Source: Nemertoderma westbladi | Lineage: Eukaryota; Xenacoelomorpha; Nemertodermatida; Nemertodermatidae | DNA: 44,803 nt | Assembly: GCA_032718475.1 (NCBI GenBank) | Contig: JAUCBJ010001103.1 | Span: forward strand, 1-44,803 | Direction of reading: 5' to 3' | Part shown: piece after piece, positions 18,542 through 28,939 of the stretch | How the letters are laid out: the number at the start of each line of letters is the position of its first letter | Numbering within the stretch: the first letter of the stretch is position 1 | The notes under the pieces: generated by a model | Database searches by the model: none | What the model was told of the DNA's origin: nothing | Seen by the model: the letters and a program-made list of their open reading frames with translations, nothing else | Translations under genes and position numbers: made by a program

Positions 18542-19863
18542 TGCAGATTAAAAGGGGTGAACACGTACTATCCCCCTTTCTTTGATTAATTGGTGGTGTG
18601 GGTTAATCTCTCATAACCTGATTTTGTGATACAGTCGCACAATTTTAATTTGTATCTCATAACTGGGCCTCGTGCTGCGCGAAGGCCCCACGAACGTGTA
18701 ATAATACTCTAGGCTACTATGTACCATGCAGCCATGTGCTGTGCAGGCCACTGTTTGTGGTTGCCAATTACAATACAGCATACTGACTGTGTTTCTATTA
18801 ATTTTATACAGGTGATACAGTAGTACATTGTGATCTACTGTACAGTAGCCTAGCGTGGGTTTTCACTTATACAATAACTCTGGTGCTCCCTGTATTTAAG
18901 GATTATAGAAGCCATGGCAGCCTGGAGGCACTGGTGTATACTGGGAATTTCCTAAATAAGCAACAATTAGTCACTAACTGGTAACTGCAACAACTATACC
19001 AACTAATTTGATTGATTGACATTATAAGGTCAACGTTAATCTATATATATAAAGTTAGTCTATAGACTAACAACGTTATTTAGGTTAGAATGTTGATATA
19101 CCTACAATATACATTCAATATCGATTTAAACGAATTATTTTCATTATATTAAGATTACGGAATATTAGGGCCTATGCATTGAATGCGACAATATAATGTC
19201 CAATCTTGACAAATTAATAGCTGTTATCAATACTAAATTATCAATTGATAGATACTTTAAGAGATAGGCTGATAGGGCCTACAGAACTCAGGGATTACAG
19301 AATTAGGCCTGTCCTGTACTGCTGTAGCTGTACCAGTATATGTGATCTATAATCACTGCACCGGTACCACGGTAATAGTCAGCCAGTACTGTAAAACACC
19401 GAATACAGTGTGATAGTATTGAGTATTGTCTGATTCCAGATTCAGGGATTGAGTATAGTACCAATACAGGCAGACTGGCCACAATGGCTGAATGGTATTA
19501 CTATAATTTCGTAATTTGCCAGAAACCCAGCTGATTTAGTCTCCTAGCAACCAACTGATGCCAAGCCTAATAATTTTTGGGTAGATAAATTTATTATAAC
19601 TGTAAGACAGTTACACAGATGCTGCACGAAGACCCCACGTAAATTCAACTTGGAAAATTTATAATCTTTGGCCAGACTACATGTGTACCAAGTTTGGTTA
19701 AATTTCATGAACTTTTGGCTGAGTTATTAACGTTTAAAATTGGACACAACAGATCGACAGAACAACAGATCGACAAAACAACAGATCGACAGAACAACAG
19801 ACACACCGATTGAGTTAGTGGTACCTGTATGCTAAGCTCGCTTACTTTCGTCGCTCGCCCCAC

Positions 19864-21122
19864 GTTGACAATGATTTTTGTTGCCTTTCATACTGTCCTA
19901 TGTAATGTAATTAGTACCTCCTTCCTTCAGTAATTCTCTATCTACATACTACTCTGTTGGCTTTTTGTTAGCGCTTTTAGTAAATTATGTTCATTCAATC
20001 TCAATTTTGTGTAATTTCGGGGTTATAATATTTGGAGCTGAGAACTCATGCATTAATGACGTTTTACACTGCTGGTCTGACACAATAAACGGGATTGCGC
20101 TAGTGTACCTGTCAACAAAGACCGCTTACTGTATCGGTCGTAGCTTCCCCTTTGCCTTCCTCTCATAAATTGGTTTAATACGGTATTTGATTATCTATTG
20201 TATTTGACTGAGATACGATACCGGGAGGGTGTGACAACACAGTATAACAAGCAAATGGCTGACTAATTAATTCTGTAAGGACTCAAGTGCGGTATTTGTG
20301 TTTCTCTTTAGGAGAAACGTATAGTGACTTGCCTTTGTGTACGATTATACAAATATTTCTATCGTAATTAATTTATGACAACTCTCAATCGTGATACAAT
20401 TAATAATAAGAGCCTTTCTTATATTAATGGTCTGGTATATCGCCAAATGTTAATTATTTAGTAAGTCAGTAGAGCAACACACTTCTATTACAATTGTCCA
20501 GATTACCACTGATACTTAATTGCATAGACCCACCTTATATTTGGCGAGTGTAAAATCTCCTTGATTACGTAATATCGGCGGTATAATCAACAATGAGAGA
20601 GCAAAATATGTTTAACGACAGAGCAAATTACAAGTACAAATTATAATTGATAGCACTAGATGGCGTAAGAACCTTTTCACTGGAGAATAATCTTATAAAT
20701 ATTTAATACCGTAACTGATAAAAATACAGTTACAGTATTTGAATAAATTGGTAAAATAAGTAGTTTTATTAAAGGCAGGATTTATACCTGCAGCAACACC
20801 GCTTCCATTCATTTAGCTACCAGGGATGCAACGGTTCAAGTTCGTACATAAAAACTAATCTAATAAGTAAATAATTCAGATATCAACATCTCAACTCGTG
20901 AACAAATAATCAAGTAGATTAGTGAATATCTATTACCTCTAAATAAGCAAACTATAGTGCCAAGATTATCTCTAATACATATAAACTGTATCAGCTCGTG
21001 AACAAATAAGCTAAATGAATTATTGGGGATTCCAAGTACTTATTTTACATATAATATAAAGTAGGAACATAATCATATAAAGTAGAATAGTCGTAATAAA
21101 AAGTAACCAAAAAAAATAACCT
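19864..21122. other. AT-rich stretch without a recognisable gene
   Basis: No coding frame with protein-like content was found. Two CTCGTGAACAAATAA words (about 20896 and 20996) echo the 49-bp repeat of the fold-back element and may be decayed pieces of it. Confidence 0.5.
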
Positions 21123-21945
21123 TTATCTTTTGGGTTCCTTTTCTTTCTGGGGTCGCAGGTATCGGAGGTGGAGAACCTTGCACTCGTAGCCCCTCAGTGG
21201 CGGAAGCATGAAGTTCCAATGAGTCAGAAGGGGGTACAACAGATCGTACGGTTGGTCCACTAGTATATGTTCCCGGTTAAGGTTCGCTAACCACTTTGGG
21301 TCGAGTCAAAGATATTTGACTCTGTTATATGGTCAAGATATTTCTGCAGGGGGTCGACTTCGGTGTCGTCGAGGGGATTAACCAGAGATAGGAAATCCAC
21401 GCTGCAGGCGTGATGCTCGGGTTTCGTTACACAATGTCAACCGAGCGAGACGAAATCCGGGTGGTCCTGAGTCCCATAGCACGGGAATGGAGAGGAAGTC
21501 TTTCGAGGTAATTATCCCGAATTAAAGTCTTTGTTTGATTAGCTCGACCGGGAGGAGCGATAATCAATTCATCAATATTCTCGCATATAGGCTCTACGAT
21601 GTGAACTTACAACATCGGAGCATCCACAAATAAATTAGGGTTGGAGATGTTGGTGTCGAGAGGTATCGGTCGGGTTTGACTGTAAGCGACACCGAAAACG
21701 CTTTACAGACCCAGACATGTGAATAGAATACGTGCTTTACTTTGGAACCCTTCCATTAAAGTCTGGACCGCGGGTTGGACCAAAGAAGCTGATTTGCGTT
21801 TGTCGTTCAATCGTCCAAGCTACATCCGCTCTTCGTCTACACGTCCATATGGGCGACATACTCTGAGAGTGAGTTCGGTAGATTCACCAGTGAGATCAGC
21901 CGTCATCGTATCCATCATCTCCGCATGCTGTCCCGAGAATCTCGT
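21123..21945 (-). pseudogene. Decayed coding relic, family unknown
   Basis: One minus-strand frame from about 21945 is open except for a few isolated stops. It reads as protein (ESTELTLRVCRPYGRVDEER, ELIIAPPGRANQTKTLIRDN). After frame changes it continues with VDFLSLVNPLDDTEVDPLQK and ends with a 55-codon segment rich in Leu, Arg and Tyr (NREHILVDQPYD, YECKVLHLRYLRPQKE) closed by TAA at 21123. The plus-strand frame of 89 codons on top of it is a shadow. At least five disruptions make it a dead gene or retroelement piece. I cannot name the family. Confidence 0.5.
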
Positions 21946-22029
21946 TTATCGGAAGAGGGTGTTTCAACATATCGAGGTGCGAGTTTGAGTATATGACTGC
22001 AACTGGGGTAGGCGGACGTCACCATCCCA

Positions 22030-23047
22030 ACCAGACAGCCACACGCCGCAACACAGTCCCTGGTCGATCCCTGAATGGCGAGACTCGAGTTTGCAACTAC
22101 CAGCGGTACCGAAGCATCATGGCTATATGCTAAACTCTCATCAAGCCAGGGAGACGGGGGACTGGTCTGGAGCCAGATGTGTCTGTTACAATCCTCGCAT
22201 CAATGAAAGGTTGGACAATTGTATACGCTTCACACGAACTCACACGATATATTTATTATCCACACGTTTTATCTTAATTTAAAGGTCATTCACGTATTTT
22301 AGTTTAATTTAAAGTCAAAATACGGTTCGAAAGACATATTTAATATTTACCAGAATGTCACTGTTGGTGTATCCGTGATAACAATGTTACCTTTCCCATA
22401 CAAGCTGTGTTAAGCAATTGCATTTACAGTTGCACGAGTTCTAACTATGTTTCCTGGGAAACACGTTGTTTCGTTGTTATTTAATTACTTGTTCCGTGAC
22501 ATATTGATAAATATAAATTAGAATGCTCACCTGTCACACTTATTTCACATTAGTAACTACTTTAATAGTTATTTGGGCATTTATGGCGATATTAATTTTG
22601 GTTGTATTAATTTTGGTTTTTATTATTAATTTGTATTAAATACAAAATTTTTGAAATTTTTTCGCATATTTCTATGCTGGTAACGTCACACAAATCCGCT
22701 TCCACGATTGAGTATTGTCGTTAGTAATTAGTCACTTATTTTTAATTATTTAAGTTTTAAGTCAAATAATTTACTGTTAAATTAAATTGTTGCACATGCG
22801 GCCGTCATATACAACGTACAATTAAGGGGGGGGTACACCCACCTATGGACCTTTTTTGCAAATGGCTATAATTTCTGCTTGTGTGTAATTTTGTATATTT
22901 TATACCTTTCGGGGGATTAACATATGGCCAAAGATTGGGTTCCAAAAAAAAATTTTCAAATTTGCGTCGCCCTCTAGCGGCCACCAGATACGTTAGGCCA
23001 GGGAAAACATTACGCACAAAGTCTGACGACTTGTTTCCAGATAAGGG
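22030..23047. other. No gene recognised
   Basis: This is mostly AT-rich DNA. The stretch 22820-23020 contains CGCCCTCTAGCGGCCACC, a word also resembling the CTAGCGGCAGACAGG repeats at 17213, and is probably repeat-derived. Confidence 0.5.
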
Positions 23048-23556
23048 GGCGTTCATAAAGTATGTCACTCACTAGGGGAGGGGGGGGGGGGGTAGAGCTT
23101 TCGTGACATTTTGTGACAGGTGGTAGGGGGGTGTCGACCTTTGTGACGGTCACGGCGATGCTCTACGGTATGCTTTAATGTTAGATTGTCTTTGACTAAC
23201 ACATTTGTAGATGAGTGGGAAACTTTAAGGAAAAAACAATAAACTCAATAACATTGAATTTAATCCCTAACATTAACAGGACACCCCTGTCTAGTCTGCC
23301 TTGTACATGTACAGTATTGTAGTTTGAAGCTGCTAAAGTATGTATAGGCTTTTAGTAAGAACTACTTCAGTCAAAATGTTTCACTTTCTATTGTGCTTTC
23401 TAACTGTTATTAAATTACTGAAATAAAATATTTTTCGTCTAGGGGGGGGGGGGGGGGGGGGGGTTATAAATTTACGAAAATAGGTTTTTTGTGACAGAAG
23501 GGGGGGGGGGGGGGTCAAAAAAATGGAAAATTTGCGTGACATACTTTATGAACGCC
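23048..23556. mobile_element. MITE with 21-bp terminal inverted repeats
   Basis: GGCGTTCATAAAGTATGTCAC at 23048-23068 is the exact inverse of 23536-23556. The 509-bp interior has three G tracts (13, 22 and 15 bases) and several GTGACA words near the ends but no transposase. Size and structure fit a miniature inverted-repeat transposable element. A clear target duplication is not visible. The 83-codon frame starting at 23523 crosses its right end and is not a gene. Confidence 0.8.
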
Positions 23557-23639
23557 ACCTAATTCCACCATATTTTTATTCACCAGAGGATACTCCAGTA
23601 CCCATTAAAGACGCCCTTGAGAAATGCGCCCTAGCTCGT

Positions 23640-23790
23640 CCCTTTAAAGCGTTCGTCCTGAAACGAAAACTCTCCCGACCCCTTTGCGGGGATCGAACCC
23701 ATGACCTCTGGAGAGATGTTAATTATAGGCAACGGATTAACACTACACAAACTACAAGGGCGGGAAGAACATAAAAAATCTTAGATTTTT
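23640..23790 (-). repeat. tRNA-derived SINE-like fragment
   Basis: Read on the minus strand it has a B-box-like GGTTCGATCCC at about 23690-23702 and, about 50 bp upstream, a weak A-box-like TAGTTTGTGTAGTG. Its arms do not fold into a proper cloverleaf. It lies just outside the MITE. Confidence 0.45.
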
Positions 23791-24429
23791 GCTTGATCAA
23801 ATGTGGCGTCGAATGCTGGACATTGACATTGACATATAGATTATCTATCATTACTAATATCAATATTAATCATAACAACACATTTTGATGCTAACAAATA
23901 CAATAGTATTTGTAATTTCTCTGAATGCTATTTTTAATGCAACCACGGCGACAATAAACCGAGAGGATCATAGATTCGAGCTGAGTTTCAGCAGAGTAAG
24001 TGCAATACAAAAGACTGCAAGTATTTAAATTTATGCAAAAAAACCGTAAGTCAACAAGACTTGCGGTTTTTTGTCATCAGAATTTAATGAGGATTTCACA
24101 TCTGGAAATGGTTTGGCGAGATCTGTTGTATGCATTTTCAATAATTACCAGAAGTAGCTCCGATGAGAGAAAGCTTGTAATTAAACTATTGTTATTAATT
24201 CCATTAGTCACCTGAGGTCAACCCACCCTAACCTAACTGTTTAATATGAGAATGCCTTCTTAGGTTGTTTCGAGTTATCACTGTCTACCGGTCTGACCGT
24301 CAAGATGTAAATTTAGACAGAGCCAGATAAGATAATAGCAATTGTCTGGAATATGTGATTATTTGACGTTAATTAACGTTAAGGTAATTAAGCGTTAATT
24401 ATTATAATTATGTTTTTATCACTGTCAGT

Positions 24430-24735
24430 TGTTTGTAATTTTTTAACGTTAAACATACAATATATTTTGACGATCCAAACTGATTGTCAGTAATATGTCA
24501 TTTTTTAACGTTAATCATACAATATATTTTGACGATCCAAACTGATTGTCTGTAATATGTCATTTTTTAACGTTAAACATACAATATATTTTGACGATCC
24601 AAACTGATTGTCAGTAATATGTCATTTTTTAACGTTAAACATACAATATATTTTGACGTCCCAAACTGATTGTCAGTAATATGTCATTTTTTAACGTTAA
24701 ACATACAATATATTTTGACGATCAAAATACCTACC
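24430..24735 (+). repeat. 62-bp tandem repeat with TTAACGTTAA
   Basis: Nearly five copies of a 62-bp unit (ATTTTTTAACGTTAAACATA, then ACAATATATTTTGACGATCC and AAACTGATTGTCAGTAATAT). AACGTTAA palindromes continue outside the array from about 24367 to 24872, denser than anywhere else in the window. The block lies at the 3' end of the BEL/Pao relic. Confidence 0.92.
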
Positions 24736-24867
24736 GTTTAAAATTAACGTTAATTTGCGTTAATTTTTAACGTTAAAAGGGCGGCCAAACTAACGTTATT
24801 TATATGTATTATTAACGTTAATAATTAACGTTGGCATTGTCAGAAAATAACGTATATTAATGCATTA

Positions 24868-25272
24868 TTAACGTTAAATTGTTTGCAGGGCAGTTCTAAT
24901 AAACAAAGGCGTCCGATGGGTTGGTTGAAATAGTGTACCTTTGGTTTAGGTGTAGCTCTCCAAATAGCCAGTTCAACTGAGCGTACCAAACCATCATTCC
25001 CTTGATGGATTTCTATTATCCGGCCTGTTTCCCAGTTTTTTCTAGGTTGGTCTTGATCCACTAAGAGAACAATATCGCCGACTGACACATTTGGTTCTGA
25101 GCTGAACTGACAGTAAGTAGTGTCTTTCAAAATGTATAGCAAATCGACGGGATAATAATTGCATCATTTGCCAGGTGCGTCTCAGCAGCTCATCACCGTC
25201 CTGCGGTGTGGATTTCGGTAACATGGTTACTGGATTTCTTAACATAAAATGGGATGGTGTTAGTGGCTCCAT
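24868..25272 (-). pseudogene. BEL/Pao integrase C-terminal domain (DUF5641-like)
   Basis: Two overlapping frames carry successive parts of the domain found at the C-terminus of BEL/Pao integrases. First comes a helical DELLRRTWQMMQLLSRRF segment; after a frameshift, VGDIVLLVDQDQPRKNWETG and GRIIEIHQGNDGLVRSVEL with a closing RLCLLEL. In intact elements this domain follows the integrase catalytic core and helps bind DNA. Confidence 0.85.
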
Positions 25273-26100
25273 CGCTTGTGGATTAGATGAAACAGGTAAG
25301 AGAGGCCTATCATTTAAATAACTCGCTATTTCCTCTAAGAGAGTTCGGAGTAGCTCATCAGTTAGATAGGCTTTACATGGAATAATATGGTGGAACGCAA
25401 TTTTCGTACTCTTATTTAGTCGTTCCCAACTTCCACCCCACCAAGGCGCATCGGCTGCGTTAAACGTCCATGTTGATGCCGATACCCTTAGATGTTCTTC
25501 TAGCTGGTGATCGTTTCAATCGGCTATGAATTTAGTGATTTCCTTGTTGGCGCCCACAAAATTCGTTCCCTGGTCAGATCTCATAGTGCGGCTAGTACCA
25601 AATCGAGCGATTTGTCTTCTCAGGCAAAGGATAAAACTTTTCATTGACATATCATTAACCATATCCAAATAAATGGCTCGAAAAGTCATGCAAACGAAGA
25701 TGACACCCCATCTTTTCACCATTGTACGGGCGCGCTTGACTTCGAAAGGTCCGAGGAGATCTACACCAGTGTGGGTGAACGGGGGTTGGTAACATTCGAC
25801 TCGTTCCCTAGGGAGTGCCGCTTCTAGTTGAGTCATCGGTTTGCTATAAATCCTTTTGCAAGGTATACAGTTTCGTAATATTTGGTTGAGAGCTGCGCGG
25901 GGGTGTACCAGGTAGTATCGGGTTCTGATCTCGCTTAATATATGTTCCCTCCTGGCATGATAGAGACGATAATGAACGTCCTGTATCAACTTGGTCTGAA
26001 ATTCCGGGTCGAATATTAGTATGGGAAACATGGTGTCTCTAGAGATCGGAGCGTTAGTCAGGCGACCGACCTCCAACTCGAATCAAACCATTTATCATTA
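25273..26100 (-). pseudogene. BEL/Pao integrase zinc-binding and catalytic core
   Basis: The frame from 26076 to 25516 begins at VGRLTNAP (the usual LLRVGGRL-type start is split by a 4-bp duplication). It has the HHCC zinc motif (H35, H40, C70, C73) and the catalytic domain with HTGVDLLGPF (first Asp, residue 106) and MRSDQGTNF (second Asp, residue 168). A TGA follows. The same frame continues beyond it with APWWGGSWERL, supplying the third catalytic acid, and NDRPLLPVSSNPQAMEPLTP. The three acidic residues are thus all present but the ORF is broken. In a live element the protein inserts the cDNA into the genome. Confidence 0.88.
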
Positions 26101-26187
26101 TACTGGAGAATTTATCCGCTAATGGAGTTAGAGGGTCAATACTGAGTTGATTATATTTCTCAGGCTTCTCCAGTCTTTGTGAAACTC

Positions 26188-27009
26188 TTAATAACTGTTC
26201 AATATAACTGCGAATTTTCTTATGTTCTCGATGGTCGCGGTGTCTATTACTGTGGCTCCTGTCCGGACAGCGGATTGGTGGAAGGCAGAAATAATGATAT
26301 GAATGCGTATGATTCTCTCCTTGATGCCATAGAAGAGAGAGGGGGTGTTGTCTACATTGGGATCCCTTAAGATAGCTTCAAAGCCGGATATCTGTTTAGT
26401 AAATCCGGTTTGAAATCCTCTCAGGGTCTTTCCCACCTTGGAGATATTAGTGGGGTCTGCTGGTACCTTCAACTCCGTTAGTTCGTCAGAGGTGGCAGAA
26501 TGTAGTGGAAAAAACTTATCCATTGAAGGATAACTGTAGTATTGCAGTACAGTCTGTTTCATCTCCGTAATGGTCATTGAAAGTATCTGTACTTTCAAAC
26601 CCCTTTCGGAGGCTCTATAATTGTCAATGGCCCTTATTAGACTGATTAATAAACCTGGGGAAGGGGCCATTAATGGGTCTGTCCCTATCGGTAGGTTTAA
26701 TCCTGTGGCTGTGTCAACTCCCGTCCGGTCTAAGTCGGAAGTCGCAGTCACTCGCGGTTGGTCCGTTTGTGTTTCGAGGCCAGTAGTGGACTGGTCAGTT
26801 CGGGTGACAGGGGGTGGTCGATCTAATTTAGAGGGCATAATAAGATTTCCTAATTGATTGGAACCAGGGCGCTCTGGCTCGGGCAATTCTCTAGTCGGGG
26901 ATCTGTCTGAGTCAGAATGCATTGGTATCGCAGTCACATCAAGATTGGAAGTTTGGTCACTAAGGGAACTGTCTGAAGCACTTTTATTAGCACTTGAGCG
27001 ATAAGACAT
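26188..27009 (-). pseudogene. BEL/Pao-like Gag, truncated
   Basis: A 273-codon frame from ATG. Residues 1-100 are Ser/Thr/Pro/Asp-rich and disordered. Residues 110-270 are helical and contain TDPLMAPSPGLLISLIRAI and KERIIRIHIIISAF (230-243). The latter corresponds to RERVLRIRLILSAF (238-251) of the right-edge Gag at 43657-44803, with the same TDPL about 120 residues earlier, so the two are relatives. The frame stops at 26188, probably after a one-base shift, because the neighbouring frame stays open towards integrase. No zinc knuckle remains. Identification as BEL/Pao Gag rests on the adjacent Pao integrase. Confidence 0.75.
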
Positions 27010-28440
27010 TTTTATTAAATATTATTTCGACGAAATTTTATTTTATTAACCCCTTTTGTGATTGTTATGCCTTCCCTTTTATTATCGACCTTTTATTGCA
27101 ACAGCAATAATATATTATAAATAATTATTACAATTGCATCCAAATAATTAACACAACACTAGATCTATCTCACAAATCGCCAGACACCGGTAAATAATGA
27201 AAACGGGACCGGTAATTTCACTGTGTAGAATATTGTTGTGATAGATATTTTATTTCACCGCTAGATGGGGAGAATTATCGGATTTAACTCTTTACAAGCA
27301 AAAATATCACTAAGAGCAATGAATTATCTCCTATTGGTTCAGAGATTAACACAACCAAACAGCTATGAAGGTGAGGCTGGATTAGGTAGTATACTGTTAC
27401 TAGGAAGGGGGTATGCTATGCCTTGGAGTAACACGGCCAATCACCAATCAGTTGTGTAAGCTGAAGTGAGCAAGCTGAAATACAATGGCTATCACTGCAA
27501 CGTGGCCTACCTATCTACAGCTACTGAGGCAGATAATGCTAGCCTATTGGGTTGTCAGGGTTACTCAGTGAGAGGACTGGTCATGTGACTGATATTGCCT
27601 GTAAAACGACAAATAATTCCACCCAAGAAATATATTAGTTTTTCAAATATTACGCTGACAGAGGTCCAAGTTGTAAATAATGGATCTGAGGTGGCAATAA
27701 TGAGCTGAAAATGTTAAATAGCTCGATAATATGTATGGATATCGGTTAAATGTTCCTTTTATATTTATTATGGAATAATAATATCGGAATAAAAACCGCA
27801 CAATTATAAAAATAGTACAAAAACGTACTTATACCTAAAGTAACTACGTTACAAAATGGTGGTGTAAACTTTGAGTTCTGGGTAGTACGCAAATAAAACA
27901 AATTAATAGGGCAATAAGACAGTGGGAATTTTAACAGGGGATTTGTAAATGTTTCGAGCATTTAGGATGCCGAAACCAGACAAGAGACAAATGTTAATAG
28001 CACAAATAAAAACAATAGATACGGTTAGTAGAATGCGTCCCCGCGATTGCCACATACGCTAATTAGGGCTCTTAGTTATTTTGCCTAACGTCGGGTATAA
28101 CGAACTGTTGATGGGCTAAGATCGCTGAAAATGGTTCCAATCGACTGAAAAATTCGAACTACTAAGTCTGTACTGAGGGTAAGTCGACAAATAACAGTTT
28201 GATACTCGATTAAAGAAACGGATGTGCCCCACGATTCTTCCAGAGACTATGTTTTGGATATTGTTGATGGGCCAGTCGTACTTCTGCGCCTCAATTTCAT
28301 AAAAATAAGTATGAAAGGTAATTTGTCGGGAATAAAGTTATATTTCCTCCCACAAGGAGATAAAAACTTTATGTGTTCCAATAATGGAAATAGGAATGAA
28401 ATAGGGGATAAAATGAGGCCTACAGAATAATTACGCATTT
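27010..28440. other. AT-rich, no gene recognised
   Basis: This would hold the 5' leader and LTR of the BEL/Pao relic, but no long direct repeat to the 3' side was seen. The short frames at 27265, 27746 and 28224 show no recognisable domain. Confidence 0.5.
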
Positions 28441-28449
28441 ACTTAATAC

Positions 28450-28870
28450 ACTATGAAAAGGGAGAGGCCAGCAGAAGTAGACATGCGATGCATCAACAAG
28501 GATAATCTATACATGCGACAAAGTTGGAAGGCGGCTAATTCGATTGGACCAGAGTATTTGGAGAGGTGGTTCCAAGAGTACCTACCAACATTGCACAAGA
28601 GGAGTAAGTGGAGGAATGACCACCAGGAGTTGAAGAAAGGCGACTTAATAATAGGATGACATGGTCATCAACAACCAATGAAGATTAGCCAGGGTAGTAG
28701 AATGCTACACTAGGGAAGACGGGAAGGTCAGATCTGTAGAATTCAGGATTAGCGGGAAGATTGGGGTGAAGGACAGGAAGACATACTGAAGGGCAGGGGG
28801 AAAGTGTTGCCTTCTGGAAGAATCACCCTAAATTGATGAATTGTCCAAGTCATTGGACTGAGGGGGGTGG
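28450..28870 (+). pseudogene. BEL/Pao integrase C-terminal fragment (plus strand)
   Basis: Plus-strand codons read ERWFQEYLPTLHKRSKW, then GDLIIG. After a one-base shift follow RLARVVECYTREDGKVRSVE and KCCLLEE, with several stops. This order (RW-EYLPTL-R-KW, GD-V-I, GRVVE-Y-DG-VRSV, KL-LLE) is the DUF5641-type C-terminus of BEL/Pao polyproteins. No integrase core lies upstream, so this is a 5'-truncated copy in the opposite orientation to the relic at 24840-27009. Confidence 0.8.
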
Positions 28871-28939
28871 GATAAAGGCGATACACCCTACCCACAAACA
28901 AAATAAAATAAAAATATAATTAAGTACGCCTGAAGAGTA

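Larger units (their letters stand above)
15184..19863. mobile_element. 4.7-kb unit with about 400-bp terminal inverted repeats
   Basis: The left arm (15184-15590) and the right arm (19420-19863) are diverged reverse complements over their whole length. They begin GTGGGGCGAGC and share CTTAGCGTAGGGGTACC-like, AAACGTTAATAACTC, CCAAACTTGGTACACATG, GTCTTCGTGCAGCATC and CAATCCCTGAATC words. The interior holds other inverted repeats, a G-tract-tipped inverted element and a small spliced-looking gene at 17965-18491. I see no target-site duplication and no transposase. The same terminal family occurs at 31915-33010. It could be a non-autonomous DNA transposon or two opposed dispersed repeats. Confidence 0.55.
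24840..27009 (-). mobile_element. BEL/Pao retrotransposon relic with internal deletion
   Basis: On the minus strand, gag (27009 to 26188) is followed within about 110 bp by the integrase zinc-binding domain. Gag C-terminus, protease, reverse transcriptase and RNase H are missing, so a deletion of several kb has joined gag to integrase at about 26100-26190. Frame changes occur at the gag end, near 26060 (a CGGT duplication) and near 25110-25140, and an in-frame TGA lies near 25512. No LTR pair is evident. The copy is dead. Confidence 0.85.

Noticed and set aside
23523-23774. 83-codon plus-strand ORF
   Set aside because: Spans the right end of a MITE and an antisense SINE-like fragment.
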